Below are positions 18,801-31,100 of a DNA stretch of 64,000 nucleotides, one piece after another. Below the pieces are notes generated by a model, which worked only from the letters and a program-made list of their open reading frames with translations, searched no databases and was not told the DNA's origin. Numbering within the stretch: the stretch's first letter is position 1; the number at the start of each line of letters is the position of its first letter. Location: positions 12,077,501-12,141,500 of the forward strand of contig NC_092604.1 in assembly GCF_047663525.1 (NCBI RefSeq), read 5' to 3'. The DNA is from Anas platyrhynchos. Its lineage: Eukaryota > Chordata > Aves > Anseriformes > Anatidae. Position numbers and translations under genes: made by a program.

Positions 18801-20670
18801 ATGGACTGGACACCCAACAATCATTTGTCTCACAAAGTATCTGCCCTTCTGTTGGGGCGAATCCTGAGGCTCTTCCTGACATCAGTATGCTATCTTGATT
18901 CTGCTATGGATAAAATCCCACATCTCACTGGCTCTGCAGTGAGAGAGGTCTCTTCCTGTAAGGCAACAATCTCAACTGTTTAAGTACTCCAAGATTACTT
19001 TTTGATACGGTCAACAACCCAGCAGTAGTTGCATTTGCAATTGAATATGTTTGTTGTGGCAACTGGGACCTAAAATTTCCATGGAAACATTACAATATAT
19101 ATATAATTTTTTCAAAATAAGTAAGTAAATTGAACAGCATTTTGTAAAAGTTGAATTATTTTATGCTGATCATATTTGACTGACAGTTCAAGAACTTCTG
19201 CTTTAGCTGTGTAATGGTTATGGCATAAATGCAATTCATATTATGCATTATGTCTATTTTTAATTAAAAACATGATTAAACATTTACACATGGAATTAAA
19301 ACACATTTTGAAAAAAGCAGAATTTCACACACTTTGTAGCACTAATGAACTAATTAGCACCTTTTGTAGCCCTAAATATACCTCTGCTTGATGTGGACAT
19401 GGCGCAGAGCATCGAGTAGATAACTCGAGTTATGAAAAGAGGATGTGTGTGACCGTGCGGACCACTTTGTAACGTATGTTCCTGATTTAATGAGAGGCTC
19501 AGTACTGCCTGGCTGTGCACAGTTCTGCTAGATAGCACAATCAAAATGGCAGATAGTTTTCTGTCTTTCTAAAATATCCCAGATGATAATGTTCTCCTAA
19601 AACAAAAGGATAACAGCGATATTCTTCAGTTACAGCGATGACAGAGGAGACTTGGCTTTTGTCATTAACCCTGTCATTGTTACAGTTCCCTGCAATTCCA
19701 GTGAAGGCATTGTTGATGGCATAGAAACTGTTCTTGTAAAAACCAATGCCAGGGTGGCACTGTCTCCACACAATGCTTCTCTCTGATGACACGATGCAGA
19801 GAGAAAGAAAAACAACAGCTGTCTGTGGTGTGCCTGCTGGCCTGGGTCATTTCCACAACTCCCTTGTTGTGTGTAGGAAAAACTGCCTTAAAAATGCAAG
19901 AAATTAGAAAGTTCAGTTGTTTCAGAGTACCGTTGAGAACATGTCAATGGCTTTCATGTGCATTACTGCATATGATAGCTCACAGAAACTGGTTAACAGC
20001 AGATTGATTTTAAGGATCGTGTCCCTTTCTAGAGTTCCAACACAACCACGTGAGGGGTGAGTCTGCTCTGCAAGACAGACACCAAACACGAGCCATAAAA
20101 TCCACATCCTCGTGCATGTGCAGTCATTAAGCCACTGTATCAGTGAGTTATGTTTGATTAATGACTGTATAATCTATTTGGGGACTGTACCACTAGTTCC
20201 TTGTACGTATTCTTTTGTATGGATAAACTGATACTTGGATGAAGTATATGAAAGCAAACAAGAAATCATAAAAGAAATAAAATAATTAAAACAATATCTG
20301 GAATTGGAGAGGTGGGGAGGTGTAGCAGAAGGAAACCCGTTTAGAAGATCTTGGAGCAATATATTAAGAAACAGCGAGATACTTGCCAGTTAGTGCAAAG
20401 TTTTCCACATCACAAGCAAACCCCTAGCTAAACAGAAAAAACAATCAGTCTGACTTGGGTTTATTTTTTTTATGGGACAGGGACAAAGCCAGGAAAAAAG
20501 CAGTAACGTCCAGAGAAGAGAATGAAGCTCAGCGTAGCTTCAAGCCCTCAAGTGAAACGTGGAGAAGGATGAACCAGGGGAAGGAACTGCAGCAGTGTAC
20601 AGCTGGTGAAAGGTGAGCTGGGCGTTCAGGGGCACGCCACGCATCACCCTGCAGTGGCATTGGCCCCATG
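12594..20670. other. Intergenic DNA between RAB14 and GSN
   Basis: Mostly AT-rich, without recognisable coding exons. It includes T-rich runs near 14263-14276, 18099-18119 and 18181-18197, an A/C-rich CAAA-type simple repeat near 17623-17660, and a short TA run at about 19096-19107 within an AT-rich stretch of 19050-19330. A possible divergent transcript from the RAB14 island would start here (see findings). Confidence 0.5.
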
Positions 20671-20679
20671 TGCACACAG

Positions 20680-21231
20680 CCTGTACTCCCCCTGTACTCG
20701 GCTCTGGTGAGGCCGCACCTCGAGTACTGTGTTCAGTTTTGGGCCCCTCGCTACAAGAAGGACATCGAGGTGCTTGAGCGGGTCCAAAGAAGGGCGACGA
20801 AGCTGGTGAGGGGCCTGGAGAGCAAGTCCTATGAGGAGCGGCTGAGGGAGCTGGGCTTGTTCAGCCTGGAGAAGAGGAGGCTCAGGGGTGACCTTATTGC
20901 TATGTATAAGTACATTAAAGGAGGCTGTAGAGAGGTGGGGGTTGGCCTGTTCTCCCATGTGCCTGGTGACAGGACGAGGGGGAATGGGCTAAAGTTACGC
21001 CAGGGGAGTTTTAGGTTAGATGTTAGGAAGAATTTCTTTACTGAAAGGGTTGTGAGGCACTGGAACGGGCTGCCCAGGGAGGTGGTGGAGTCACCATCCC
21101 TGGAAGTCTTCAAAAGACGTTTAGATGTAGAGCTTAGGGATATGGTTTAGTGGGGACTGTTAGTGTTAGGTTAGAGGTTGGACTCGATGATCTTGAGGTC
21201 TCTTCCAACCTAGAAATTCTGTGATTCTGTG
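20680..21231 (+). mobile_element. CR1 LINE fragment, 3' end of the reverse-transcriptase ORF plus tail
   Basis: A 5'-truncated CR1 retrotransposon. Its open frame (20668-21150) encodes the conserved C-terminal region of the CR1 ORF2 protein: [19 protein letters not shown], then a [20 protein letters not shown] segment, [13 protein letters not shown], and [20 protein letters not shown]. The 3' end has the typical GGTTGGACTCGATGATCTT and TTCCAACC segment and finishes in two copies of the ATTCTGTG octamer. The last 160 codons remain open, so it is fairly young for a bird genome. It has no endonuclease or full RT domain and cannot move by itself. Confidence 0.95.
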
Positions 21232-21399
21232 AGCCCACAGTCCGCAGAATTTGAGCAGGTTTTCAGGAGACTCCTTTGGCGCTCATTTCGCCTTCACCTC
21301 CTGCTTTGTCCCCTGGCCCAGGCACTTTCTTGGTGCAGTTCTGGGTGGAGAACAAAGTCCTGCAGCCTCGCTGCCTTGCCGTAGGGCACCGAGGGCACT

Positions 21400-22170
21400 G
21401 AGCCTCCCATGGCAGCGCGTGAAGGGCTGCTTTGTTCAGCGGGCTCAGCACCGCCTTGTTCCTCTGGCAGCAGCGCGGAGGCCGCTGGCGGGCGGCCTGC
21501 AGGGAGAGGAGGAGCAGGGACACGAGGGCACCGCGCTGCCCCCACATTGCCAGCACCCCTCGTGCATCCTCTCCCCCTGAGATGGCTCCGTGCCGCCCTC
21601 TCCTCGTGCTGTCGGGGCTGGAGGCACAGCCTCTGCCTTGTCTAGAGCTGGGCCATCACCGGCCCGCGCCCCCTGGCGGGGACGGAGCCGGAACGGAGCC
21701 GGGGCGGGGCCGGGGGCGCGCCGCAACCCGCCCCCGGGGTTGCCCTGCCCTGCCCGGCCCTGCCCGGCCCCGCTCCCGGCAGCTGCCTCCAGCCCGGCCG
21801 TGAGTGCCAGCAGCAGGTAGGGCCGGCCCCGGAGCCCCGCGGGGACGCGGTGCTGGGTGGGGGGGTCTCTATGGGGGGGGTTGCCCTTCCCCGAAGTTCC
21901 CCCCTGGGCGGAGGGGAACCGCGGAGCCCTCGCCGCCGGGGGCCGGGGGGCGGCGGGAGGGCACCGGGAGGCTCCGGGAGGCTCCGGCACCGAGCGGTGC
22001 CCCCCTGTTCGCCGCCCGTCCGAGCTGGGCGCGGTTTTACGGCGCCTCCCGAAATCCCCGTGCCGATCGCGGCCCCCCGCGAGGAAGAAAAGCCGTGCAG
22101 GGGGCGGGGGGCACAGCGCGGGGCCGGCCGCTTTGTTCTCGGCCTGGGGAAGGAATGCTTGAAAAGTCTG
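21400..22170. promoter_or_regulatory. GSN: CpG island, probable promoter of cytoplasmic gelsolin transcripts
   Basis: A dense GC/CpG block stands in AT-rich surroundings, upstream of the GSN coding exons and in the right orientation. It contains GGGGCGGGG boxes near 21700 and a CTCF-like site at 21666-21679. Plausible first-exon donors on the plus strand are GCC|GTGAGT (exon end 21799) and CAGCAG|GTAGGG (exon end 21816). Either could splice to the acceptor before 35664. The link to GSN is inferred from position and strand. Long open frames on both strands reflect base composition. Confidence 0.6.
21740..21816 (+). other. GSN: Possible GSN non-coding first exon (approximate)
   Basis: A candidate 5' UTR exon ends at one of two closely spaced donors, 21799 (GTGAGT follows) or 21816 (GTAGGG follows). 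The start is not defined by any sequence signal and is given only as an order of magnitude. Joining it to the exon at 35664 would start translation at the ATG at 35673. Confidence 0.35.
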
Positions 22171-25100
22171 TTTGAACAGAAATGCCAAAAATGTAGACAC
22201 TTAAAACGTATTTGAAATGTTTCCTAGGAAGAGTTTTTTTAAAAAAAAAGTTATGGGGATGACTTGTTTCAAGGAGGCCTCATTAGTAAGTAGATCCTCT
22301 CTGAATAAAACTGCTTTGAATGTTTCTTGCTTTTGGATGTAAAAAATCCGACTTTGCTAACAAGGATGACACTAGCATCAGTTTCCCCTAAGTCTCCTTT
22401 TTTTTCATACTGATCATTAGAATTCTTCAATTTTCCACTACCAACTTTGCATGACGCAAGTTTATCAACAAAAAAGTTTCCTTCGCTGGATTTATGGCAT
22501 GGCTCAGCTTAGGGTATTCCTGCTCTGCCGTAAAACAGGTTTCTTAAGCATCTCTCATCCCTCAGGTTTCTCAAACTACTTTACAAAATGCTACTTAACA
22601 TCTGCCTGGGCAAATGAAACGTTCTCTGGGTAACTGGGAGCAGGTCTTGCACAACCTTGGGTGTCACAAAGGGCTCCCCTCATCTTATCCATCAGCTGGT
22701 TTATTCCGTTATCCATACTAGGGAGTGCTGAGGGATCTAACTTTAACCCATCAGCTAGCAGGGAGAAGCAGAACCCAGCCCTGTTTGATGTCCGCTCTGC
22801 GGGATGGCTGCTGCGGGCACTGCAGCCGCCTCCTGCCCGTGCTGTGCCATCCTGTGAGGTGTGGTCCCGCACCCCGAGTTGTGCTGCACCGCTCACGTCC
22901 AGTGCGGATAACGAGAATGCTGCCCTCTGCACTCGTGCACCAGTCCTGGGTGTCAGCGTTAGTTTATCTGTACCATCAACGGGCCCCATGGCAGGACTGG
23001 CTTGCTGGAGCAGCGGGAAGTCAGGCTCTGTGGGTTTCACTAGAATTCAGCAGGAAGATGGGGTAGGGATTGCAGTGACACCTCATCGGTGGCGTAGGTA
23101 GATGGATGGCTTCTGAAATGGTTTGTGTTGAAATGCACAGAGGGATTTCCCAGTGGACATCTGAGTGTTTAGGTACCAAAGCGTTTTAGTGAGCAGTGGA
23201 TACCTTCGGTGTCCCTGGGAGAATATCTCCTGCCCGCAGAAGAATGGACGCTTTCTTCAGCCTGATGAAATTCCAGTGCTATGGGGAAAGTGCAAGGAAA
23301 TTGAACCAGCAATCGATCTCTGGCTACTTTTGAATGTCTAAAGGGTGACAAAGCAAAAATGCTACTGTAAGTTTCAGGTTTGGTTTTACAGGCACCAATC
23401 CAACCTGTTTGTGAATGTGCTCCTTTTGTCACTGAAGCAGGGATGTGAGATAGCATTCCACAATCCAGTTCATGGTTCCGATAACGTTACCACCGGGGAT
23501 TGCTGCCAGTTCCAGCTAAAAGGCTGGCTGCCTGACATGTTCCATTACAAGGCAGTTTTTCTAGATACTTTATGTACTTTGGTGAGTGCTTCAACCACTT
23601 CTTGAGTTAGCAGTGTGGCCAGCAGCCTCACTGAGGGGGGGGGGGGATGCTGCTTCTGGGAAAAAGAAAAGGTAAGAGCCTTTGTACAGCACAAGAAGCA
23701 GCAGCTAGCTGTTTTCAAAGACCCGTGCTGAGCCAACGCTTCCCCAAGTTCTGATAAAAGAACTTCTTGTAGGCTGGCAGTTTTACAGTGTCCTGGTGGG
23801 AACTAAACCACTCTTAAAATAGCTCTGTGACTTACTTGGTGCTGGGGATTTGTATCGGCTTTTAACTTGCTTTACAAATACAAGCCTTCCAGTTTAATTC
23901 TAGGCTCAGACATTAGTGTTGTTACTCAGTAACATATATATGAAATGAGATGGTGGATATGCACAGGGGACTCTGCAAACTATCTATTTCACCCTTTTTA
24001 TTTGGAATCCCAACACCAAAAAAATATTTTTGGGGTTGTTTTTTCTCCCCACCCCTCTTTTTTTTTTTCTTTTTTAAATACGAGCTGAAGTGATCACGTT
24101 GCAGACTGGTTGCAGTAAAGCAGAACATGGTTAAACACAGACATGAAGTGGTGTGCTCACAGTGAGTAACTACTGTCTAGGAAGAAGCAGCTGTTCTTGT
24201 TTTTTGTTCACTTTCACTGCACTTAGGAACTGCTGTATGAATAATTGAGTTCTGAATATGTCTCTGCCTGATTGCTATCAAATGCTTTTCATGAAGCGGC
24301 AGAAAATTCTGCAGTGGGCAATTTGTCAGCAGCAAGTTGTGTGTTATACTTGTTGCTGTTGGTTAGTAGTTGTCTGATGCTCTAAGCAAGGTATTTGATA
24401 TTGCTTCTAAAAATTAAAACTGAAACCAAAACCATACATGTTGTTATTTTGTACGTGCTCTTATAATCTGCTTTGAACCATTTTAAGCTCAAGACTCAAA
24501 AGATGCCTTGTGCAGTGGCTTTCAAAGGCCACTGAGGTATTACATTAAGCAAAAAAGTTTTTTGTGGTTTTTTTTTTTTGTATGTGTGTGCAGTTTATCA
24601 CTTTGTGTACCTCTGTCACATAGTTTATTCTGCATCTCAGCATTAGTTAAAGTCCTTGTCTTTTCAGTCTCTTAATCATTAATTAATCACTGCAGACACT
24701 AAGAAGACTAAGGGAATCTGAAAGAAATGCTCTGGATGATTCATTCTGTTCCCATATAAGGAATGGAGTTGCCAGGGATCTCAGCTACAAGCCGGGCTGG
24801 AACCGTTTTACCAGTATGGGACACAAACTAGGTGGGGATAGAGCACAGCCACAGAGCCTGCGTGTTCTGTTAGTCTGCAAAGTATTTTCCTGCAGGAAGC
24901 TCCACGAAACAATGGCGCTGTGCAAAGGTAATGCAGTCAGATACAGCCCTCAGGGCAGGAGCAGGGAAGCTGTCACACTGGTTCATTCGTAGCAGATGTT
25001 TAGGCAAAGGAATAGAACGAAGTCTGCATGGGCAGATTTCCTTAGGTCTATCCTTGTGGCTTCTGGCAGTTGAAAACTGTCATGATTAGGGATTTCCAGA

Positions 25101-28100
25101 AGTGAAGGTTGCATCCAAATTATTGTGTTTAATCGTCCCTAATCATCCCCTCCCTTGTGAATTTATCTTATCTTTTGGATTCCACTTGTAGTTCTACTCC
25201 TGAGCAATAGTTTCAATTTTGTGCCTGCAGAGTACTCCTTTAGTTTTCTTTAAAACTGCTACGCAGCAATTAGGCTGTCCATCTAGAAACAATGCCTTGA
25301 TGCATATCCAAAAAATAGAGAATTTCTGGTTTTAGCCCACACTGCTGCCTGTGTCATTGTTATGCCCAAAATGAAGTCTAGAGTTGGGTTATCTTCAGAG
25401 CCCAGTCTGTCAAGAATTTGTCTTCTAGGAGCAGCTGTGGGGATTTACCACCCAGAGTGCTGTCACCACGGAAGTAAGTGACAGCTGGTTGCTTCCTGCC
25501 CAAACAGGAGGAATGGGGATGCTGCTAAACCACGAGGCAGACTGCAAAACCTGTGCAGTGTTTCTGTGGTTAAAGATCTTCTGTCTTCCCACGATTTTGT
25601 TTTTCAGTAAGGAAATAAAAGTAAATGAACTGGGTGGTGGGAGTGTCTGCATGGGCTGCATACGCAGCAGGCCCAGATTTCCTAGGGTGTGTTTGTGCCC
25701 CGTCTGCTTCTGAAGAAGTCCTGGATGTTGGCGCGTTTCCTGTATTTGCACTGCATCCTTCAGTCTTCAGCTTGCTGATAGCCAAAGTTCAGTGGCTGCC
25801 AGGGTAGATTCACCAGGCCTTTTATGAGCTCTTTGGCACGCAGCAAGGTGATCAGTACACAGACCAGTGCGTCCGTACCCTCCAGGTACAGCCGTGCTGC
25901 TGCTACTTGCCTGATCATGGCCGTCAGTGATTTTCTTGCAGTACCACAAGCCCATGGCTGCACAGACACTCAGTGTACGTAGTCTGCTGATCCAGGTGTG
26001 TATTTAGGGCACCATCAGAGAACTGGTTTGATAATGTGTCACGGTTAAGGCCCGTCAGAGGTGAAATGAGATCAGACTGTTCATAAGCTGTCAGCTTTCA
26101 GTACTTCCCAACTGCTCAGTGAGGAAAAGTGTGATCTGAAAAATTAGGAGAGGAAGCAGGAGCCTTTCACAGTAAGCACTTGAACTAGCAGCAGGGTTGC
26201 CAGGTATTTATCCCTGATTATCCACTGACGATGCACTTGCAAGGTTAAATAGAGCTCAGACATTTGTGGGGTTGAACGGAGCTCCAGCAGCTTTTTCCTG
26301 GGGTGCTCATCATGGCTCAGGAGCCGTGTAAGGTGCTGTGGAAATGCCAGCCCAGAACAGCCATGCTGGAGCTGATTTATTATTATTATTATTATTATTA
26401 AAACCAAGTTGTTGGCTCTTTTTGGTCAAAGTTTGGGAAAAGTTTAGATGACTTGGACTCTGATTTTTTTTTCCTTTTACTCATTTCAGGGTTCTTTTCC
26501 AACCGCAGGCTGTGTTTTTGATCTTTCCCTTATTCTCTTTTGCCCCTCATCCACCTCCCACCGAGAACCTGAAGAACTGGGGCTGCCCTCAGCTGGTGTC
26601 CCAGCACAACTGGAGGAGGGAGAAACAACCCTTTGTGTTGTTTCTAGTCAGCCCATGGGATGCCATCCAAAAACAAAGTTTAAACATATGTTATTTACTG
26701 AATGTTTCCACACAGTAAAAATACAGCTACAATTCAAAACAGCATCTTGAAAACTCTGGAGGAAATGAATCATCCCGAATCTTTCGGGCTGGATGGAGGC
26801 CGCAGTGCTGAGAGCCGTCGCCGTTAGGACTTTCCCTTCTTGCAGGCTGCCTTCCTTGAGAACGCCTGTGGTTCCTCACCACCGAAAGCCTGAATCCCAT
26901 TAAAAATAAAGTTAAAAACCTCTGTCAATCACCAGAGGGAGAGCTGTAAACACTCTCCTGTGAGGAAGGAGGGATTATGTTGGTGTTCCCGTTTATAGCA
27001 TTGCCATCTTGTGGCTGCACGCCACGTGGGATGGATGATGCACGGTGCTCCTGCCAAGGCCATGGTGCTCACAGGCGTTGTGGCTTTGGGGCCGAAAACA
27101 GCCTTTGTGAGAAGTCGCTCTGCTCGAGCCAGGGTCGTTACTGCAGGGACCACATCTGCATGTGTTAGGAGAAGTTGAAAGGGGAACTCTCGTAGCTCTA
27201 CATCGATTTACGTGGAAGTGGGTGTCTGTGGGGCAGACCGCAGTGTGAAAAGGGGGCGTCCTGCCCCTGGCGCCCCGAGGAGGAGGGAGGTGGGGACGTG
27301 CAGGACTGCCTGCGGGGAACAGCCATGGCAGCACTAGCTCATCCCTTGTGCCCGTCAGCAGGTAAATGCTGGAACTGCAAACCTGCAGCAGACAAAGCTC
27401 ACGTTCCAGCCAACATCCCAGGAGCAGCAGAAGTGCGCTGATTTCAGTGCCTCTGCTCAGTGAGCTGCTTTCTGTCTCCCCCCTGTGCACTGCCCAGGCT
27501 GTGCTGCCCCAGCAGCCAGACCCCTCGTGGGCTGGGGACGTGCCGTGCTGCACCAGCAGGGCATAGCACAATGTTCCCTCTACGTGCTTTTTAATCACAG
27601 CTGCTTTATCCTCAACCCCAATATTTGCATGTACTTCTCCTTATCCTTGCTGTCCGTGTAGCCGTGGCCTATTGCAAGTCTCTTCACCTGGTCACCTGGG
27701 CCTGCTGCTGCACTGGGAGGGCAAGGCCGTGCGTCACGCTTCCCTTTTGGATTTGTTTGAGGCTGTCTCTTCTGCTTTCTATCCTGTCCTCTCCAATAAT
27801 GTATTGCTCTCTGCTTCTTTGGGTTAATGTTAATGAGTTGAGCAGACTTCTGTGCTACTGAGGAATGTGTTGGCTGCTTTGCAGGAGGAAAACGGCTTGC
27901 ATAAAGTTGCAGATCACTTCCTGGGTATGCATCCAGAAGCTGGTGGCTGGAGGGAGAACATCTGTGTCATGTCCCTGCAGCTGACCACGAGCATTTCCTC
28001 ACTGTCTCCATGCGTGTGCTTTGGCTGTCACCACCAGATCTGTCTATGGGACGTAACATGGGGTTGTAGTCATGTTTTAATGCACTGGGTTATGTCTTAT

Positions 28101-31100
28101 GGGCTATATGCACCCTCCTTTGAGATGTGTTTTCAGCACTGAACGATGATTTGTGTTTAAGTACAATTCAGGATACATTTTTGCTCGCAACAGAAGTGGC
28201 CAGCAGTTCCCACTGGTCCATACTTATCTCTGCTGTGTGTGTTTAAGTGCATGATTCAGCTCCCATGTATGCTCTTAAGGCAGGGCTTTTAAACGGTTGA
28301 TTGTATCAGCAGATTTTCTCTGGGTGTGTTTCAATCAGATGGGAGACCTGCACATTATCCAAGAGTTTCTCCCATGTAAGTAATATTCCCCCTGATTCAT
28401 ATCAGTGCAACTGAGAAGAAACTCAGGCTTTTGTGTTTCTGGAGTTTCAGTATTTTTCTGTGCACCAAGTTTTCAGCCCTGATGCATTGGACTGAAGCCT
28501 CTATGTTTACTGAGTGGATCATTTTCAAAAGGTAGAGACCAGAATAGAGCTGACATGACTCATAATGCAAACAAACAGCTGGAAAAAGTGAACAATACGT
28601 AAATCATCTGGGTGTTCTGGTTTGCTAAAGTGGTTTAGGAGGAATTTTAACTTTTAAACGCAAAAACCTCCTTTGCCATTTGTGCAGATAATGCTGTACT
28701 TTTTGTTCTGGATGGTTGATTTGAGTTCGTCTTGGGACCAGAGGCGTGTTTTAAATCAAGGAGGAAGCTGCAGAAGGGACAATACCAGTTTGAACTTTCT
28801 GGATTTGTGACTGGCTATTCAGCTGTTAAGAATATCATTAACCATGCTGCTCCTCCTGTAGAAGATTGAAATAGTTTATGCAGTCACTGTGGTTGGAGTA
28901 GAAGGAGTCTCTTCCATGCCAGTTTGCCTTGTCTCATGGAGCTTTGTTTACTAACTTCTTCTAGGGATGGGAGGAAAGGGGTTGTTCTTAGCATTATGTG
29001 TATATGAATTTAGCAATGTCAGGAGACTAAAAACTGATCTCATGTCTCATTTTAGATATTTTTCAATGCTTGTCACCGTGGCAACAAAGCTGACGTCCCA
29101 CCAGATTTATTTTCAGCAACTTACTGAAAAATTAGTCATATATACTATTTTGGCAAGGAGGCTATAAAGAACGTAAAAGTATTTCCGTTTTCACTATGTA
29201 CTGGCAGCTGTTAATACTGTGCTGAATTGCCTTCCTTTCTCTGTTTCATGCAGTGTCATGTCTTGAATTTCGTATTGTCAGAACTTGAATGATTCTGTAA
29301 TATTCAATCTGACAATCTTCATAAATTCATCAGAGGTTTTATGGGTTTGCAAAGGATCGGAGAGAAAAGCAATGGCTGCGTGGGTAGTCAGGAAGTGCAG
29401 ACTCTCTTTAAAGTGTAGAAACAGCTGTACCCAAAGCAAGCAATGTGATTTGGGGTATGTTTGATCTGTTCAGTGACATCCTCAGACAGTGATCTGCAGG
29501 ATGCAGCTCTTGCTCAGCAGTGTTACTGTTGCACGTACAGCCTGCTGATTTTATTAGGATTGAACATGCTGGCAGTACAACTTTGGTCCTTGCAAAACAG
29601 AGACTCAGTTCTCCTGTCGTTGCTGCAGAAATGTGGTGGTGATTTACTTCTCTCCCTCTATATAGGAGGTGTGGAATGCTATGAGGCGAGGGAGTCTTGC
29701 TTTTCCTGAGGAGGTATATTATTATTTCTTTGTAGCAATCCATAGTCTCCAGGCAGTTTTTGACAAATAAATAGAAGAAAAGAAAACTATTACCTGGGTG
29801 GAAATGTAACCATTTGCCTCCAAGGTACAGCGAGGATCGGTGCACAAGAAGCATTTTTGAAACATGAATGCTGTGTGGATGGAAACTCTACTAAGATTTC
29901 CTGTTCTCCCCACATTTTAGAAATTCAGACTGTACTTGACAGTTATTTTGATGCTGCGTAAGTATTATTCATCAAAATCAAATATTCTGCTTTTGCCAAC
30001 TAGAAATGCAGAAATCATTCCAGAATTACACAGCAGGTGTTTTACATACTCGGTGTTGTAATGTTATGCTGGCTGCAGACCTTCCTGTATGGGCCTTGTT
30101 ACGCATCAAGTTTAACCAAATTAACTGAACCTGTTATGAACTGGACACTGGGATTGCAAATGAGAACAACCACATGGTGATCTCGCCTGCCACTGCTTAT
30201 TTCACAGCCTGATTCAATTCAGCCAGGCTTTCCTGAGCAGCCGCCCTGTGTGGGTAAGTAAGAAGGTCCAGAGTCCTCCTGATTCATTGTCAGCTGAACA
30301 AAAATAAGCACGCTCACAAGAACCATTTCTGTTAAACCAGGATGCCATGAACATAGCGATCAGACCTCTGGGTCTCTGTGTGTCATGTAAATACTTAAAT
30401 TATCTCTTGCCTTTGCAACACGTAGACCTCTTTACAGCTGAAGCTATTAAATGAACCACTGCACTTATTTCTTTTTTTATTGACTATTTTACCAGCAATT
30501 TTCCACCTCTTTTTTTCCAACTGCCCATATTCAGTAAGTAAGGATTCAGAAAAAAAGCCTCCAAAAGCTTCACTGAATGGCTTAAAAATATATGTGCTTT
30601 TTGCAGCCTTAGAAATGTCAGAGTACAAAGTGTTTTGAGGAAAGCCCTGTGTGCTAATATTTGCTATGTCACACAGAGGAACTGGCTACTAAATATTTAC
30701 ACCCGATCCTGTGTATTTAATCTCACTTCAGTAAATTTTTAATTATTAAAATATTACTGCCTTGCACATTTTGTGGTCTGAAATACTCTGGCAGTGCCAG
30801 AAGTCAGAGAACGTTTTGTCTGAGTGTGTGCATTCCTGCAGCTGTGGTGAGCTGCTCCGAATGTTTGAGGTTGAGGGGGAACCAGGCTGGAGCCTAACAG
30901 AATGAAGATTTTTCTCCTCTTTTTTTTTTTTTTTTTTTATTCTGTGAGTTTGGACGATGTTGTCTCACAGAAAGATTCTTTAGGTAGCATCATTACATGG
31001 TTTAAATGGAGGTAGGTGGAAAGATGTGGCAGTATATTTGATGTGGAGGAACTGGGCATTAATTGCCACTGACGGGTGTTGCCGTGTGATGGGGCAAAGA

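Noticed and set aside
20644-21113. Minus-strand frames across the CR1 copy
   Set aside because: They are shadows of the CR1 coding strand.
21409-22215. Long open frames on both strands in the GSN CpG island, including a 251-codon frame on the minus strand
   Set aside because: Same cause: GC-driven lack of stops, no motif, mutual overlap on both strands.
22591-23101. Paired open frames of about 146-149 codons on opposite strands
   Set aside because: Neither has a family motif. The mirror overlap suggests chance.
29408-29854. A 148-codon minus-strand frame in the GSN intron
   Set aside because: No recognisable motif or start context, and an overlapping frame exists on the other strand.
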